This document shows positions 33,970 to 42,145 of a stretch of 43,161 bases of DNA, piece after piece (within the stretch, counting starts at the first letter, position 1; every line of letters starts with the position of its first letter). Where the stretch lies: assembly GCA_947302515.1 (NCBI GenBank), contig CAMYVT010000012.1:1-43161 (forward strand). Direction: 5' to 3'. Made by a program: the position numbers and the translations under genes. A model generated the notes under the pieces. The model was not told the DNA's origin, did not search any database, and saw nothing but the letters and a program-made list of their open reading frames with translations. This DNA comes from an uncultured Caryophanales bacterium. Lineage in GTDB: Bacteria; Bacillota_I; Bacilli_A; RF39; UBA660.

Positions 33970-35271
33970 ATGGCAAAAACAAAAAAAGAAGAAACAAAAG
34001 ATACAAATAAAGAAGCAAAGAAGAGTAATATCCATGAAATAGAAATTAAAATTGAAGGAAAAGAGTGGGATGATGCTTTAAATGAAGCATTTATTAAAAA
34101 ACAAAAAACTGTTAAAGTTGATGGTTTTCGTAAGGGTAAAGTTCCAAGAAGTATATATGAACAACGTTTTGGAAAGGAATCATTATTTTTAGATGCTGCA
34201 GATGCATTGGTTCCAGTAGCTTTTACAAAAGTAATGACTGATTCAAAATTGGATCCTGTTGTACAACCTTCAGTTGATTTAAAAAATATTTCTGAAGATG
34301 GTGTTGAATATGTGTTTAGAATTGTAACAAAACCTGAGGTTAAAGTAAAAAAATACAAAGGGTTAAATATACAACCTGCAGAGATAAAAGTAACTGATGA
34401 AGAAATTGATCATGAAATTGGTCATTTATTAGAAAGATACACAGAATTGGTTACTAAAGATGGTAAAGTAGAAAATGGTAACGTTGCTATAATTGATTTT
34501 GAAGGTTTTAAAGATGGAGTAGCATTTGATGGCGGAAAAGGAGAAAACTATTCTCTAGAAATAGGTTCAAATACATTTATACCTGGATTTGAAGAACAAA
34601 TTATTGGAATGAAAGTGGGAGAAGAGAAAGATTTAAATCTTACTTTCCCAGAAGATTATGGTGCAAAAGATTTAGCTGGTGCTGACGTTGTTTTTAAAGT
34701 TAAAGTTAATGAAATAAAAGAAAAAAAATCTCGTGAATTAGATGAAGAGTTTTTTGAAGATTTAGCTATGGATGGAGTTAATAGTGAAAAAGAATTAAGA
34801 GAAGAGATCAAAAAATCACTATCAGCTCAAAAAGAAGTAGAAGTTGAAAACAGATATGTTGACGAATTGTTAGAGGCTGTTGGTAAAAATGTTGAAGTTG
34901 ATATTCCAGAAGAAATGGTTAATGATGAAATAGATCGTTTAATGGGACGTTTTGAAGAACAGATGAGAATGCAAGGTATTTCTTTAGATATCTATTATCA
35001 ATTCACAGGTTCAGATGAGGCAACACTTCGTTCACAAATGGAAACAGAAGCGTTTAAAAATGTTTTATATCGTTTAATGCTTGAAGTAATAATGAAAGAA
35101 GAAAATGTTGAAATAACAGATAAAGAAGTAGAAGAAAGAACTGAAGAGTTAGCAGAAAAATATCAAATGAAGAAAGAAGATTTCTTAAAACAATTCGGAG
35201 GAAAAGAATTCATAAAGTATGATCTTGAAGTTAATAAAACTATTGAATTATTAAAAGAATTAAATAAATAA
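33970..35271 (+). CDS. tig: Trigger factor, ribosome-associated chaperone and prolyl isomerase
   Basis: 433 residues, the usual length. The N-terminal ribosome-binding domain has the signature GFRKGKVPRSIYEQRFG after a short Lys/Glu-rich extension of about 20 residues. An FKBP-type isomerase domain follows (GNVAIIDFEGFKDGVAFDGG ... FIPGFEEQIIGM), then the helical C-terminal chaperone arms. It binds the ribosome exit near L23 and shields nascent chains. ATG 33970 is eight bases from GGAGG (33957-33961). Own promoter and terminator. It sits next to lon, as tig often does with clp/lon genes in Firmicutes. Confidence 0.96.
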   Translation: MAKTKKEETKDTNKEAKKSNIHEIEIKIEGKEWDDALNEAFIKKQKTVKVDGFRKGKVPRSIYEQRFGKESLFLDAADALVPVAFTKVMTDSKLDPVVQPSVDLKNISEDGVEYVFRIVTKPEVKVKKYKGLNIQPAEIKVTDEEIDHEIGHLLERYTELVTKDGKVENGNVAIIDFEGFKDGVAFDGGKGENYSLEIGSNTFIPGFEEQIIGMKVGEEKDLNLTFPEDYGAKDLAGADVVFKVKVNEIKEKKSRELDEEFFEDLAMDGVNSEKELREEIKKSLSAQKEVEVENRYVDELLEAVGKNVEVDIPEEMVNDEIDRLMGRFEEQMRMQGISLDIYYQFTGSDEATLRSQMETEAFKNVLYRLMLEVIMKEENVEITDKEVEERTEELAEKYQMKKEDFLKQFGGKEFIKYDLEVNKTIELLKELNK

Positions 35272-35275
35272 TTTT

Positions 35276-35302
35276 AAAAAAGTAACGTTTGTTACTTTTT
35301 TT
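35276..35302 (+). terminator. Trigger factor terminator
   Basis: Arms AAAAAAGTAAC / GTTACTTTTTT with loop GTTT, then T's. Confidence 0.85.
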
Positions 35303-35366
35303 GTTTATAAGTATTTTTTATATCAAAAAAGGCCGTTAAAAAAAATAAAAAAAAGGAGTTATTTTG

Positions 35367-35394
35367 TTGAAAAAATTTTTATTCCATATATAAT
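35367..35394 (+). promoter_or_regulatory. lon promoter
   Basis: TTGAAA (35367-35372), 16-bp spacer, TATAAT (35389-35394), 36 bp before the start codon. No CIRCE or CtsR-like repeat is seen here. Confidence 0.7.
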
Positions 35395-35430
35395 AGTAAG
35401 CAGTATTTAAAATTTGGAGGTGAAGTATCT

Positions 35431-37722
35431 TTGAACAAATTATTAGTCTTGATAATAAATGATATGGTTATCTTTCCAAATAATGAAGTACGTATAGAAT
35501 ATGACAATAACTATGATAAACAAATGGTAGATATTGTTGATAAAATAGATGATAATTTAATGATAATTGTTAATCCAGTTGGTGAGGGAGAAATAGACTT
35601 AACATCATTTCCAAAATATGGTGTTTTAGGTAGATTAAAACTTAAAATGAGTGTTCCAAATGGAAAGACAAGAATTGTTATTGAAGGAATAGACAGAGTG
35701 GAATTATCTTCAATAACTGAAGAGGGCTATTATTTTAGAGCTAATTATAAAGAAGTAGAAATAGAAGAAACAGAAGAGTCTAATAATTATTTTAGTATTT
35801 TAATGAAATCACTTGAAAATTATGTGGCAAAAGTTCCATATATGGGTAATGCTATTATGAGTCAATTAAATGGAATAGATACTTTAAATGATTTATGTGA
35901 TTTAATTGTAAGTTTTCTTCCTATAAAATATGAAGATAAGAAAAAATATGTAACAATTATAGATCCTGTAGTTCGTGCAAAAAAATTAATGGAAGACATG
36001 AACCGTGATTTGAGATTTGTTGAATTAGAACAGAGAATTGAAAGTGAAGTAGAAAAAGAATTAGATAATACTCAGAAAGAATATTTTTTACGTGAAAAAA
36101 TAAAATTAATGCAAAAAGAAATAGGGGAAGGAAATAATAAAGAAACAGAAGTTGAAAGGCTTTCTAAAAAGGTTGCTAAACTTAAGTGTAATTCTAAAGT
36201 AAAAGAAAAAATAAAAAGAGAATTAGATAGATATGATTCTCTAAATAGTAATTCTCCTGAACTTGGTATGATTAGAGAATACCTTGATTGGATGATTAAT
36301 TTACCTTGGAATAATTATACAAAGGATACCGATGACTTAGTAAAAGTTAAAAATATTTTGGATTCATCACACTATGCCTTGGAGGAAGTAAAAGATCGTA
36401 TTCTTGAATATTTAGCAGTTAAACAAAATACAAATAATTTACGTAGTCCAATTTTGTGTTTGGTAGGACCACCAGGTGTTGGAAAAACATCCCTTGCTTT
36501 AAGTATTGCTAAAAGTTTGAATCGTAAAGCAGCAAAGATAAGTGTTGGTGGAATTAATGATGAGGCAGAAATAGTTGGCCATAGAAGGACATATATAGGT
36601 GCAAATCCTGGACGTATAATTCAAGGAATACGTAGAGCAGGAACAACCAATCCAGTATTTATAATTGATGAAATTGATAAAATGACAAAGGATATTAAAG
36701 GTGATCCTGCAAGTAGTTTATTAGAAGTTCTTGATCCTGAGCAGAATAGTAGATTTTCAGATCATTATATTGAAGAAGATTTTGATTTGTCAAAAGTTAT
36801 GTTTATTGCAACAGCAAATTATGTTGAGCAAATCCCATATGAGCTTAGAGACCGTTTAGAAATAATAAATATATCTAGTTATACTGAATATGAAAAATTA
36901 GACATTGCAAAACAGCATTTAATTCCAAAGGAACTAGAAGAGCATGGCCTTACTCCATTACAAGTTCAAGTTGAGGATACAGCAATTATGACTTTAATTC
37001 GTCATTATACAAAAGAAGCTGGAGTTCGTGAATTAGAAAGAATGATTGCGACATTATTTAGAAAAATTGTAAAGAAAATATTACTTAACAAAGATGTTGT
37101 TTTTTATAATATTAATGACGAACTAATTGAAGAACTGCTTGGCAAAAAGAAATATTATTTTATGGAAAATGACACTTTAAAAGAAGTTGGAGTAGTTAAT
37201 GGTATGGCATATACTGTTTTTGGTGGAGATATTTTACCAATTGAAGCAACTGTATTTAAGGGTAAAGGAGATCTTATTTTAACAGGCTCTATGGGAGATG
37301 TTATGCAGGAGTCTTGTCATATTGCTTTAGATTATATTAAATCCAATATAGATACTTTTGGAATAGATAATAAAATGTTTGAAAAAAAAGATGTGCATAT
37401 TCATGTTCCAGAAGGAGCTGTTAATAAAGATGGTCCATCAGCAGGTGTTACTATGACTACTGCTCTTATAAGTTTGTGTAAAAATAAGTTTATTGATAAA
37501 AGTATTGCTATGACTGGAGAAATAACTCTTAGAGGAAGAGTTTTGGGTATAGGTGGATTAAAAGAAAAAATAATTGGAGCACACAGAGCTAGTATAAAAA
37601 AAGTCTTTGTTCCTAAAGAAAATGAAAAGGATTTAGATGAAATTCCTGAAGAAATAAAGAAAGATATTGAATTCATTCTAGTAGATAATTATTTAGAAAT
37701 TTATAAAGAATTATTTTCTTAA
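35431..37722 (+). CDS. lon: ATP-dependent protease Lon
   Basis: 763 residues, LonA type. An N-terminal substrate-binding domain (1-~190) and a helical linker are followed by the AAA+ module with Walker A GPPGVGKTS and Walker B VFIIDEIDK. The serine protease domain has the S670-K713 dyad (KDGPSAGVTMTT and GGLKEK, 43 apart as in E. coli). It degrades misfolded and regulatory proteins in the cytosol. The start is a TTG seven to ten bases after GGAGGTGA; there is no ATG nearby upstream, and the next in-frame ATG would remove the first beta strand. Monocistronic, between tig and rubrerythrin. Confidence 0.97.
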   Translation: MNKLLVLIINDMVIFPNNEVRIEYDNNYDKQMVDIVDKIDDNLMIIVNPVGEGEIDLTSFPKYGVLGRLKLKMSVPNGKTRIVIEGIDRVELSSITEEGYYFRANYKEVEIEETEESNNYFSILMKSLENYVAKVPYMGNAIMSQLNGIDTLNDLCDLIVSFLPIKYEDKKKYVTIIDPVVRAKKLMEDMNRDLRFVELEQRIESEVEKELDNTQKEYFLREKIKLMQKEIGEGNNKETEVERLSKKVAKLKCNSKVKEKIKRELDRYDSLNSNSPELGMIREYLDWMINLPWNNYTKDTDDLVKVKNILDSSHYALEEVKDRILEYLAVKQNTNNLRSPILCLVGPPGVGKTSLALSIAKSLNRKAAKISVGGINDEAEIVGHRRTYIGANPGRIIQGIRRAGTTNPVFIIDEIDKMTKDIKGDPASSLLEVLDPEQNSRFSDHYIEEDFDLSKVMFIATANYVEQIPYELRDRLEIINISSYTEYEKLDIAKQHLIPKELEEHGLTPLQVQVEDTAIMTLIRHYTKEAGVRELERMIATLFRKIVKKILLNKDVVFYNINDELIEELLGKKKYYFMENDTLKEVGVVNGMAYTVFGGDILPIEATVFKGKGDLILTGSMGDVMQESCHIALDYIKSNIDTFGIDNKMFEKKDVHIHVPEGAVNKDGPSAGVTMTTALISLCKNKFIDKSIAMTGEITLRGRVLGIGGLKEKIIGAHRASIKKVFVPKENEKDLDEIPEEIKKDIEFILVDNYLEIYKELFS

Positions 37723-37746
37723 GAAAGCTTAGTCTTTCTTTTCTTT
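37721..37746 (+). terminator. Probable lon terminator
   Basis: Arms AAGAAAG / CTTTCTT with loop CTTAGT, followed by a C-interrupted T tract. Overlaps the lon stop codon. Confidence 0.6.
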
Positions 37747-37750
37747 TCAA

Positions 37751-37779
37751 TTGAATATTGTAATATGTGATGATATAAT
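37751..37779 (+). promoter_or_regulatory. Rubrerythrin promoter
   Basis: TTGAAT (37751-37756), 17-bp spacer, TATAAT (37774-37779) with TGA before it (extended -10). Confidence 0.75.
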
Positions 37780-37787
37780 AATTGTAA
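37773..37787. promoter_or_regulatory. PerR-box-like operator at the rubrerythrin promoter
   Basis: ATATAATAATTGTAA agrees with the PerR box TTATAATnATTATAA at 12 of 14 fixed positions and covers the -10 element. Part of the match comes from the -10 itself. Rubrerythrin genes are PerR-controlled in several clostridia. Confidence 0.5.
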
Positions 37788-37811
37788 GTTTGAAAGAAAT
37801 GAGGTATTTTT

Positions 37812-38351
37812 ATGGATTTAAAAGGAAGTAAAACAGAACAAAATTTATTAGCTGCTTTTGCAGGAGAAAGTCAAGCAAGAAATAAGTATACATATTTCGC
37901 TTCTAAAGCAAAAAAAGAAGGATATGAACAAATAGCTGCAATATTTGAAGAGACTGCTAACAATGAAAAAGAACATGCAAAAATGTGGTTTAAAGAATTA
38001 AATGGTGGCGATGTTCCTTCTACTGTGGAAAATTTAAAAGCTGCAGCTGATGGTGAAAATTATGAGTGGACTGATATGTATGAAGAATTTGCTAAAACTG
38101 CAGAAGAAGAAGGATTTAAAGCTCTTGCTGCAAAGTTTAGAGCAGTTGGTGAAATAGAAAAACATCATGAAGAAAGATATCGTAAATTACTTAAGAATAT
38201 CGAAGATGAAGTGGTATTCTCAAGAGATGGTGATTCTATTTGGATTTGTAGAAATTGTGGACATATTGTTGTTGGAAAGAAAGCCCCAGCTGTATGCCCA
38301 GTTTGTGCTCATCCACAAAGTTATTTTGAATTAAAGAGTGAGAATTATTAA
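37812..38351 (+). CDS. rbr: Rubrerythrin
   Basis: 179 residues. An N-terminal four-helix ferritin-like domain supplies diiron Glu/His ligands ([33 protein letters not shown]). A C-terminal rubredoxin-like knuckle follows with CRNCG and CPVC. It reduces hydrogen peroxide to water using electrons passed through the rubredoxin domain, a cytosolic peroxide defence typical of anaerobes. No catalase or superoxide dismutase is in the window. ATG follows ATGAGG. Own promoter with a PerR-like box, own terminator. Confidence 0.96.
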   Translation: MDLKGSKTEQNLLAAFAGESQARNKYTYFASKAKKEGYEQIAAIFEETANNEKEHAKMWFKELNGGDVPSTVENLKAAADGENYEWTDMYEEFAKTAEEEGFKALAAKFRAVGEIEKHHEERYRKLLKNIEDEVVFSRDGDSIWICRNCGHIVVGKKAPAVCPVCAHPQSYFELKSENY

Positions 38352-38376
38352 AAAAGGTAGCATTGCTATCTTTTTA
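38352..38376 (+). terminator. Rubrerythrin terminator
   Basis: Arms AAAAAGGTAGC / GCTATCTTTTT (one G-T pair) with loop ATT. Confidence 0.75.
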
Positions 38377-38441
38377 TTTTGATAAAAATATACTAAAAAC
38401 AAAAAAAATATGTTAGAATAAATCTATAGGATGTGATACAT

Positions 38442-39026
38442 ATGGCAAATAAAAAAACCATTAAAAAAATAGAAGATAAGATGAATCTTGATGAAAATAA
38501 AAAGAACTATTTAAAGAATTATATTCTTCTAATAATCTTATTTGGTTGCTGTATATTTTTTACTATTTATTTTTGTAAATGGTACAGTGTCTATAAAGAA
38601 TATGAAAAGCAAACTCCTGTTATTCGTGGTAGTTTATCAGAAATTACTGTTGATGATTTAGAACATTATGTTATAGAAAATTATACTTCAATTATTTATA
38701 TGTGTACTGCAGATGATGATGAATGTCGTACTTTTGAAAAAGATCTTAAAAAATACGTTCATAGGAATAGTATTACTGATGAAATAGTATATTTAAATTT
38801 AACTGGTGTTGATTTAGATGAGTTTATTAGAGAATTTAATCAAAAATATAAATATAAAGTTAAATTAAATGGACATTATCCTGCTTTTGTAGTTTTTGAA
38901 GAAGGAAAAGTAATATCCTTATTACAAGGAAGTAATAATAAAAAAATTAGTATTTCTAAGGTTCAAAACTTTATAGAATTGAATCTTTTAAAAGAAGAGG
39001 AAGAAGAAATTGAAACAGAAGAGTAA
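38442..39026 (+). CDS. Membrane-anchored thioredoxin-fold-like protein, function unknown
   Basis: 194 residues. A Lys-rich cytoplasmic start and one membrane helix (about 27-47) are followed by an outside domain whose pattern suggests a thioredoxin fold: a strand with YMCTADDDECRTFE, then VYLNLTGVD, then HYPAFVVFEEGKVISLLQG with Pro in the cis-Pro place. The usual CxxC is replaced by C-x7-C, so it may be redox-inactive or use distant cysteines. Very acidic C terminus (EEEEEIETEE). ATG 38442 is chosen; the GTG at 38433 lies in the ribosome site. A short hairpin (39017-39032) follows before trmL, which may be co-transcribed. Confidence 0.7.
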   Translation: MANKKTIKKIEDKMNLDENKKNYLKNYILLIILFGCCIFFTIYFCKWYSVYKEYEKQTPVIRGSLSEITVDDLEHYVIENYTSIIYMCTADDDECRTFEKDLKKYVHRNSITDEIVYLNLTGVDLDEFIREFNQKYKYKVKLNGHYPAFVVFEEGKVISLLQGSNNKKISISKVQNFIELNLLKEEEEEIETEE

Positions 39027-39050
39027 TCTTCTTTTCTATTGGAGGTTTTT

Positions 39051-39560
39051 ATGAATAATATTGTATTATATCAACCAGAAATACCACAGAATACTGGTAA
39101 TATAATGAGAACATGTGTTGCTACCGATACTAAACTTCATTTAATAAAACCGCTTGGTTTTAAGATTGATGATGCTCATCTAAAGAGAAGTGGTGTAAAT
39201 TATATTGATAAATTACAGTATGAGGTATATGAAGATTTTGATGATTTTAAAAAGAAAAATAAAGGTGTGTATTATTATTTTACCCGTTATGGGCACAAAC
39301 CTCATACAAGTTTTGATTACAGTAATCCAACTGGTGAGAATTTATATTTTATTTTTGGGAAAGAGTCCACTGGTATTCCAAAAGAAATCCTTCAAAAAGA
39401 TTTGAATCATTGTATGAGAATTCCAATGACTGATAAAGTTAGAGCTTTAAATGTTTCAAATAGTGTAGCAATTGTTATTTATGAGGTGCTTAGGCAACAG
39501 AATTTTAATGATTTATTGTGGGAAGAACCTCATAAAGGAGCAGATTTTTTGGAAAAGTAA
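39051..39560 (+). CDS. trmL: tRNA (cytidine/uridine-2'-O)-methyltransferase TrmL
   Basis: 169 residues, SPOUT superfamily. It methylates the 2'-OH of nucleotide 34 in certain tRNA-Leu isoacceptors with S-adenosylmethionine. Motifs: N-terminal LYQPEIPQNTGNIMRTC, the knot region FGKESTGIP, and the SAM-binding end MRIPMTDKVRALNVSNS. The length fits TrmL (YibK), which is a bare knot without RNA-binding extension. ATG 39051 is preceded by GGAGG (39041-39045); the in-frame 39039 start overlaps it. A tRNA-Leu gene with anticodon TAA, a known target class, lies in this window. Confidence 0.93.
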   Translation: MNNIVLYQPEIPQNTGNIMRTCVATDTKLHLIKPLGFKIDDAHLKRSGVNYIDKLQYEVYEDFDDFKKKNKGVYYYFTRYGHKPHTSFDYSNPTGENLYFIFGKESTGIPKEILQKDLNHCMRIPMTDKVRALNVSNSVAIVIYEVLRQQNFNDLLWEEPHKGADFLEK

Positions 39561-39621
39561 AACTTTTTTGATTTTATATTTTATTAAGATAATGATATAA
39601 TTATAATGTGAGGTAATAATT

Positions 39622-39900
39622 ATGAAGAGTGTAGAAATAAATGGAAAACAATATACTATTGAAAGAAATGATGGTGATTGTTTTGATATTGATACTGTTA
39701 AAGAAAAATTAACTGATTATTTTGATGATTATGATTATGTATTCGGAGATATTGCTTATGATAAAGTAAGATTAAAAGGTTTTTATGATTCAAAAAATAA
39801 AAAAGCAAAGAAAATAAATGATATCAAGTATTTAGATGATTATATCAAGAATTATTGTTGTTATGGGGCAAAGGTATTTTTATTAAAAAAAATCAAATAA
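39622..39900 (+). CDS. YutD family protein (DUF1027)
   Basis: 92 residues. It matches the YutD pattern: the acidic YDYVFGDIAYDKVRLKGFY core, then KKINDIKYLDDYIKNYC and the end GAKVFLLKK. YutD is a small conserved protein of Bacilli of unknown function. ATG follows GAGGTAATAATT. A TGA-TATAAT extended -10 (39593-39601) and a second TATAAT (39602-39607) lie just upstream, so it probably has its own promoter. Confidence 0.85.
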   Translation: MKSVEINGKQYTIERNDGDCFDIDTVKEKLTDYFDDYDYVFGDIAYDKVRLKGFYDSKNKKAKKINDIKYLDDYIKNYCCYGAKVFLLKKIK

Positions 39901-39968
39901 AATGATTGTATTTATTCAAATTTATGATAAAATTGTATTATATGAATAATAAAGGGAGGCCTTATTGT

Positions 39969-40244
39969 ATGGAAAATCAAGAAATCGAAAAGAAAATGAT
40001 GTCAATAGTTGCAGAGGATGGTTCAATTGAAGAAGTTGAAGTTATTTTGGCTTTTGAATTCAAAGATACGAAAAAGGAATATGTTATATATACTAAAAAT
40101 GAAAAGGATGAAAACGAGAATATAACAGTTTATGTTTCAAATGTTGATCGTTCATCTGGAGAGCCTAGATTGTTGGGTGTTGATGATGAAGAGGAATGGA
40201 ACAGGGTTAAGGACGTATTAAGAGAATTATCAAAATCAGAATAA
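39969..40244 (+). CDS. DUF1292 family protein (second copy)
   Basis: 91 residues, acidic. The DUF1292 layout is clear: MMSIVAEDGSIEEVEVILAF, KEYVIYTKNE, ITVYVSNVD and a C-terminal DEEEWNRVKDVLREL. Paralogue of the gene at 29142. Start ATG 39969 is nine bases after GGGAGG (39954-39959); the open frame upstream to 39906 is not used because that region has no ribosome site. The coiled-coil gene follows 20 bp later with its own GGGAGG, repeating the DUF1292 plus long acidic protein arrangement. Confidence 0.85.
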   Translation: MENQEIEKKMMSIVAEDGSIEEVEVILAFEFKDTKKEYVIYTKNEKDENENITVYVSNVDRSSGEPRLLGVDDEEEWNRVKDVLRELSKSE

Positions 40245-40264
40245 CATGAGGGAGGTTTTGTCAT

Positions 40265-41794
40265 ATGACAAGTGAAATGTTTGAGTTCGTTGATAGAGAC
40301 TACGGACAGTGTGTAAGGGAAAACCCTTCAAGACAAATTAAGACGAGACGTATATCTTTTAACAACATATATGATAAATTTACTAATTTTATTCGTAGTA
40401 AAATTGATCAGATGAGAATTAAAGGATTAGAAAATAAGTTGGATAAAAAAATAGAAGATACTTTTAAGGAACATTATACTGAGAGTAATTTTGAAGAAAA
40501 AATTGCTAAAAATGCAGATGTAATAGCAAGATTAGAAGAGAAAATCAAATTTCTATCAAAAGAAGAGGTTCCAGCTAATTATGCAGCGCGTAGAGCAATA
40601 AAATTACGTCAAGCAATGATGAGTAATTTAGAGCTTAATTCACGTGATTGTTATATTATTTCACGTGAAAATTATGTTGATCCTGGCCTTGAAAGTGATG
40701 ATAATGGTAAAGATGATGAACCAGTATTAATTTCAAATGAAGAAATGAAAGCTGCTGCAATTCCATCTGGTGAGACTGATGATATTGATGTTGTACAAAA
40801 TCCAGTTAATAGAGAAGAAATTGTAGATGCGATTAATTCTAGTTTTGAAGAAGCTAAAGATGATCAAATTGCTGAAACTGATGATCAACCTGTTTTAATT
40901 AATAAAGAAGAAGTTAGAAATGCTGTTGAAGAGGCATTTAACAGATTAAAAGAAGAAAAAGATTCAGATGTTGCAGATATTAATGATAGTGTTGATAGAG
41001 AGATTGAAAGAATCCGTGTGTCTCGAAATAATTCTAGAGCAGTTGATTCTGCAAAATATGATGAAAATGGAAATGTTCGTCGTAGAGAATATGATTATAC
41101 TCCAATGACAGATGAAGAAATTAGAGAATCTCAGATTAAATTGGGATTTGATGAAAATGGTAATCTTCTACCTCATGAGAAGAAAGAAGATAAGATTCAG
41201 TCATTGAAAGATATTTTTGCACCAACGGAATCACCAGTTCGTGATTTGCCGGTTGTTGTTAAAGAGAGAGAACCTTCTTCACTAGGTTTAGATTTAGATG
41301 ATGGACAAAATATGTTTGAAATTGTTAATCAAGAAGATAATGTCAGACAGGATAGTGACTTTGAAAGCACAATTTCTTCAAATACTGATGAATCAATCGG
41401 TATGTCAATAGATGCATATACTGCTTTAAAAGAAAAAATATTATTATTACAAAAGCAAAAAGAAGAATCTCAACAGAGTAGATTAGAAGCTCAAAGAAGA
41501 GCGGAAGAATCTGCTGCAAAAGTTCAAGATGCTAGAAAGCAGGTTGAGATGACTCAGGCTAGTTATAATGAAAGATTACAAAAACTTCGTGATTATGCAG
41601 CCTCTTTAGAAGCTGATTATAATGAAAATATTAGATTTACAAAGGAAGCAGAAAAGAATGCTGAAGAAAATGAGGCAGAAGCACAAAAACAAATTAGTCA
41701 AGCTGATAAAACAAGACGAATAATTGGAGAAATTGATTCAATGTTTACTACTGGTGATGAAGAAAAACAGGAAACGGCTTTAAGAGTTGTATAA
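40265..41794 (+). CDS. Long acidic coiled-coil protein, function unknown
   Basis: 509 residues, no signal or membrane segment. The N-terminal ~120 residues are basic and helical (RSKIDQMRIKGLENKLDKK). The middle is acidic and carries two copies of a short motif, DDEPVLISNEEMKAA and TDDQPVLINKEEVRNAV, plus two DENGN-type turns. A strong C-terminal coiled coil spans about 385-490 (EKILLLQKQKEESQQ onwards, Glu/Gln/Ala-rich). This suits a cytosolic scaffold or filament-forming protein (inference). No family recognised. It is the last gene before a terminator and probably shares a transcript with DUF1292. Confidence 0.75.
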   Translation: MTSEMFEFVDRDYGQCVRENPSRQIKTRRISFNNIYDKFTNFIRSKIDQMRIKGLENKLDKKIEDTFKEHYTESNFEEKIAKNADVIARLEEKIKFLSKEEVPANYAARRAIKLRQAMMSNLELNSRDCYIISRENYVDPGLESDDNGKDDEPVLISNEEMKAAAIPSGETDDIDVVQNPVNREEIVDAINSSFEEAKDDQIAETDDQPVLINKEEVRNAVEEAFNRLKEEKDSDVADINDSVDREIERIRVSRNNSRAVDSAKYDENGNVRRREYDYTPMTDEEIRESQIKLGFDENGNLLPHEKKEDKIQSLKDIFAPTESPVRDLPVVVKEREPSSLGLDLDDGQNMFEIVNQEDNVRQDSDFESTISSNTDESIGMSIDAYTALKEKILLLQKQKEESQQSRLEAQRRAEESAAKVQDARKQVEMTQASYNERLQKLRDYAASLEADYNENIRFTKEAEKNAEENEAEAQKQISQADKTRRIIGEIDSMFTTGDEEKQETALRVV

Positions 41795-41795
41795 A

Positions 41796-41826
41796 TAAAA
41801 ACGTAACATAAATGTTACGTTTTTTA
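41796..41826. terminator. Bidirectional terminator
   Basis: Arms AAAACGTAACAT / ATGTTACGTTTT, very short loop, T6 on the plus strand. The complement also gives a stem with a T run for the convergent NifU-C gene. Confidence 0.8.
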
Positions 41827-42057
41827 TATGTTTATTACACCCTTTATTTCAGGTATTTCAGTAGTTAGCATTTCTTCTATTCCATCTTTAAGAGTAAAGT
41901 CTATATATTCGCAATCTTCACATGCTCCACTTAATTTGATATATACTATATTATTTTTATATTCAATAAATTCTATATCTCCACCGTCATTTATTAAAAA
42001 TGGTCTCATTTTTTCTATTAATTCTTTGATTTTTTTTTCTGTTTCTTTTTTATTCAT
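41824..42057 (-). CDS. Stand-alone NifU C-terminal domain protein (Nfu-like Fe-S scaffold/carrier)
   Basis: 77 residues, a bare NifU C-terminal domain: MRPFLINDGGDIEFIEY, then KLSGACEDCEY with the two cluster-binding cysteines (C-x2-C), and a C-terminal PEIKGVINI. These proteins hold or pass a [4Fe-4S] cluster to target enzymes. Larger Nfu proteins carry an extra N-terminal domain that is absent here. Start ATG follows GTGGTGAT on the minus strand. It is convergent with the coiled-coil gene and divergent from the S1 gene. With the desulfurase at 26444 it is the only Fe-S assembly gene in the window. Confidence 0.92.
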   Translation of the reverse strand: MNKKETEKKIKELIEKMRPFLINDGGDIEFIEYKNNIVYIKLSGACEDCEYIDFTLKDGIEEMLTTEIPEIKGVINI

Positions 42058-42123
42058 TTTTTAATCACCACTGTTTATATTATAACATATTATAAATTAT
42101 TAGTGTTTTTTATTTTTTTTGTG

Positions 42124-42129
42124 TATAAT
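42124..42129 (+). promoter_or_regulatory. -10 element of the S1-domain gene
   Basis: TATAAT (42124-42129), preceded by TGTG, without a good -35. It implies a transcript start near 42136 and a leader of about 10 bases. Confidence 0.5.
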
Positions 42130-42145
42130 ATATGTGGTGATGAAG

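Noticed and set aside
33815..34358. Overlapping minus-strand ORFs around the start of trigger factor
   Set aside because: Phe/Leu-rich readings opposite Lys/Glu-rich coding sequence, typical shadow composition.
35367..35393. 8-codon TTG-start ORF behind AAGGAG upstream of lon
   Set aside because: The TTG is the -35 box of the lon promoter, and transcription from that promoter would start after it; the AAGGAG is probably chance in an A-rich tract.
39017..39032. Terminator between the membrane Trx-fold gene and trmL
   Set aside because: Only a 6-bp AGAAGA/TCTTCT stem with an interrupted T tract; too weak to list as a terminator.
41828..42064. Plus-strand 78-residue ORF opposite the NifU-C gene
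   Set aside because: The minus strand carries a clear NifU C-terminal domain with CxxC; the plus reading is Ser/Ile-rich and lacks a ribosome site.
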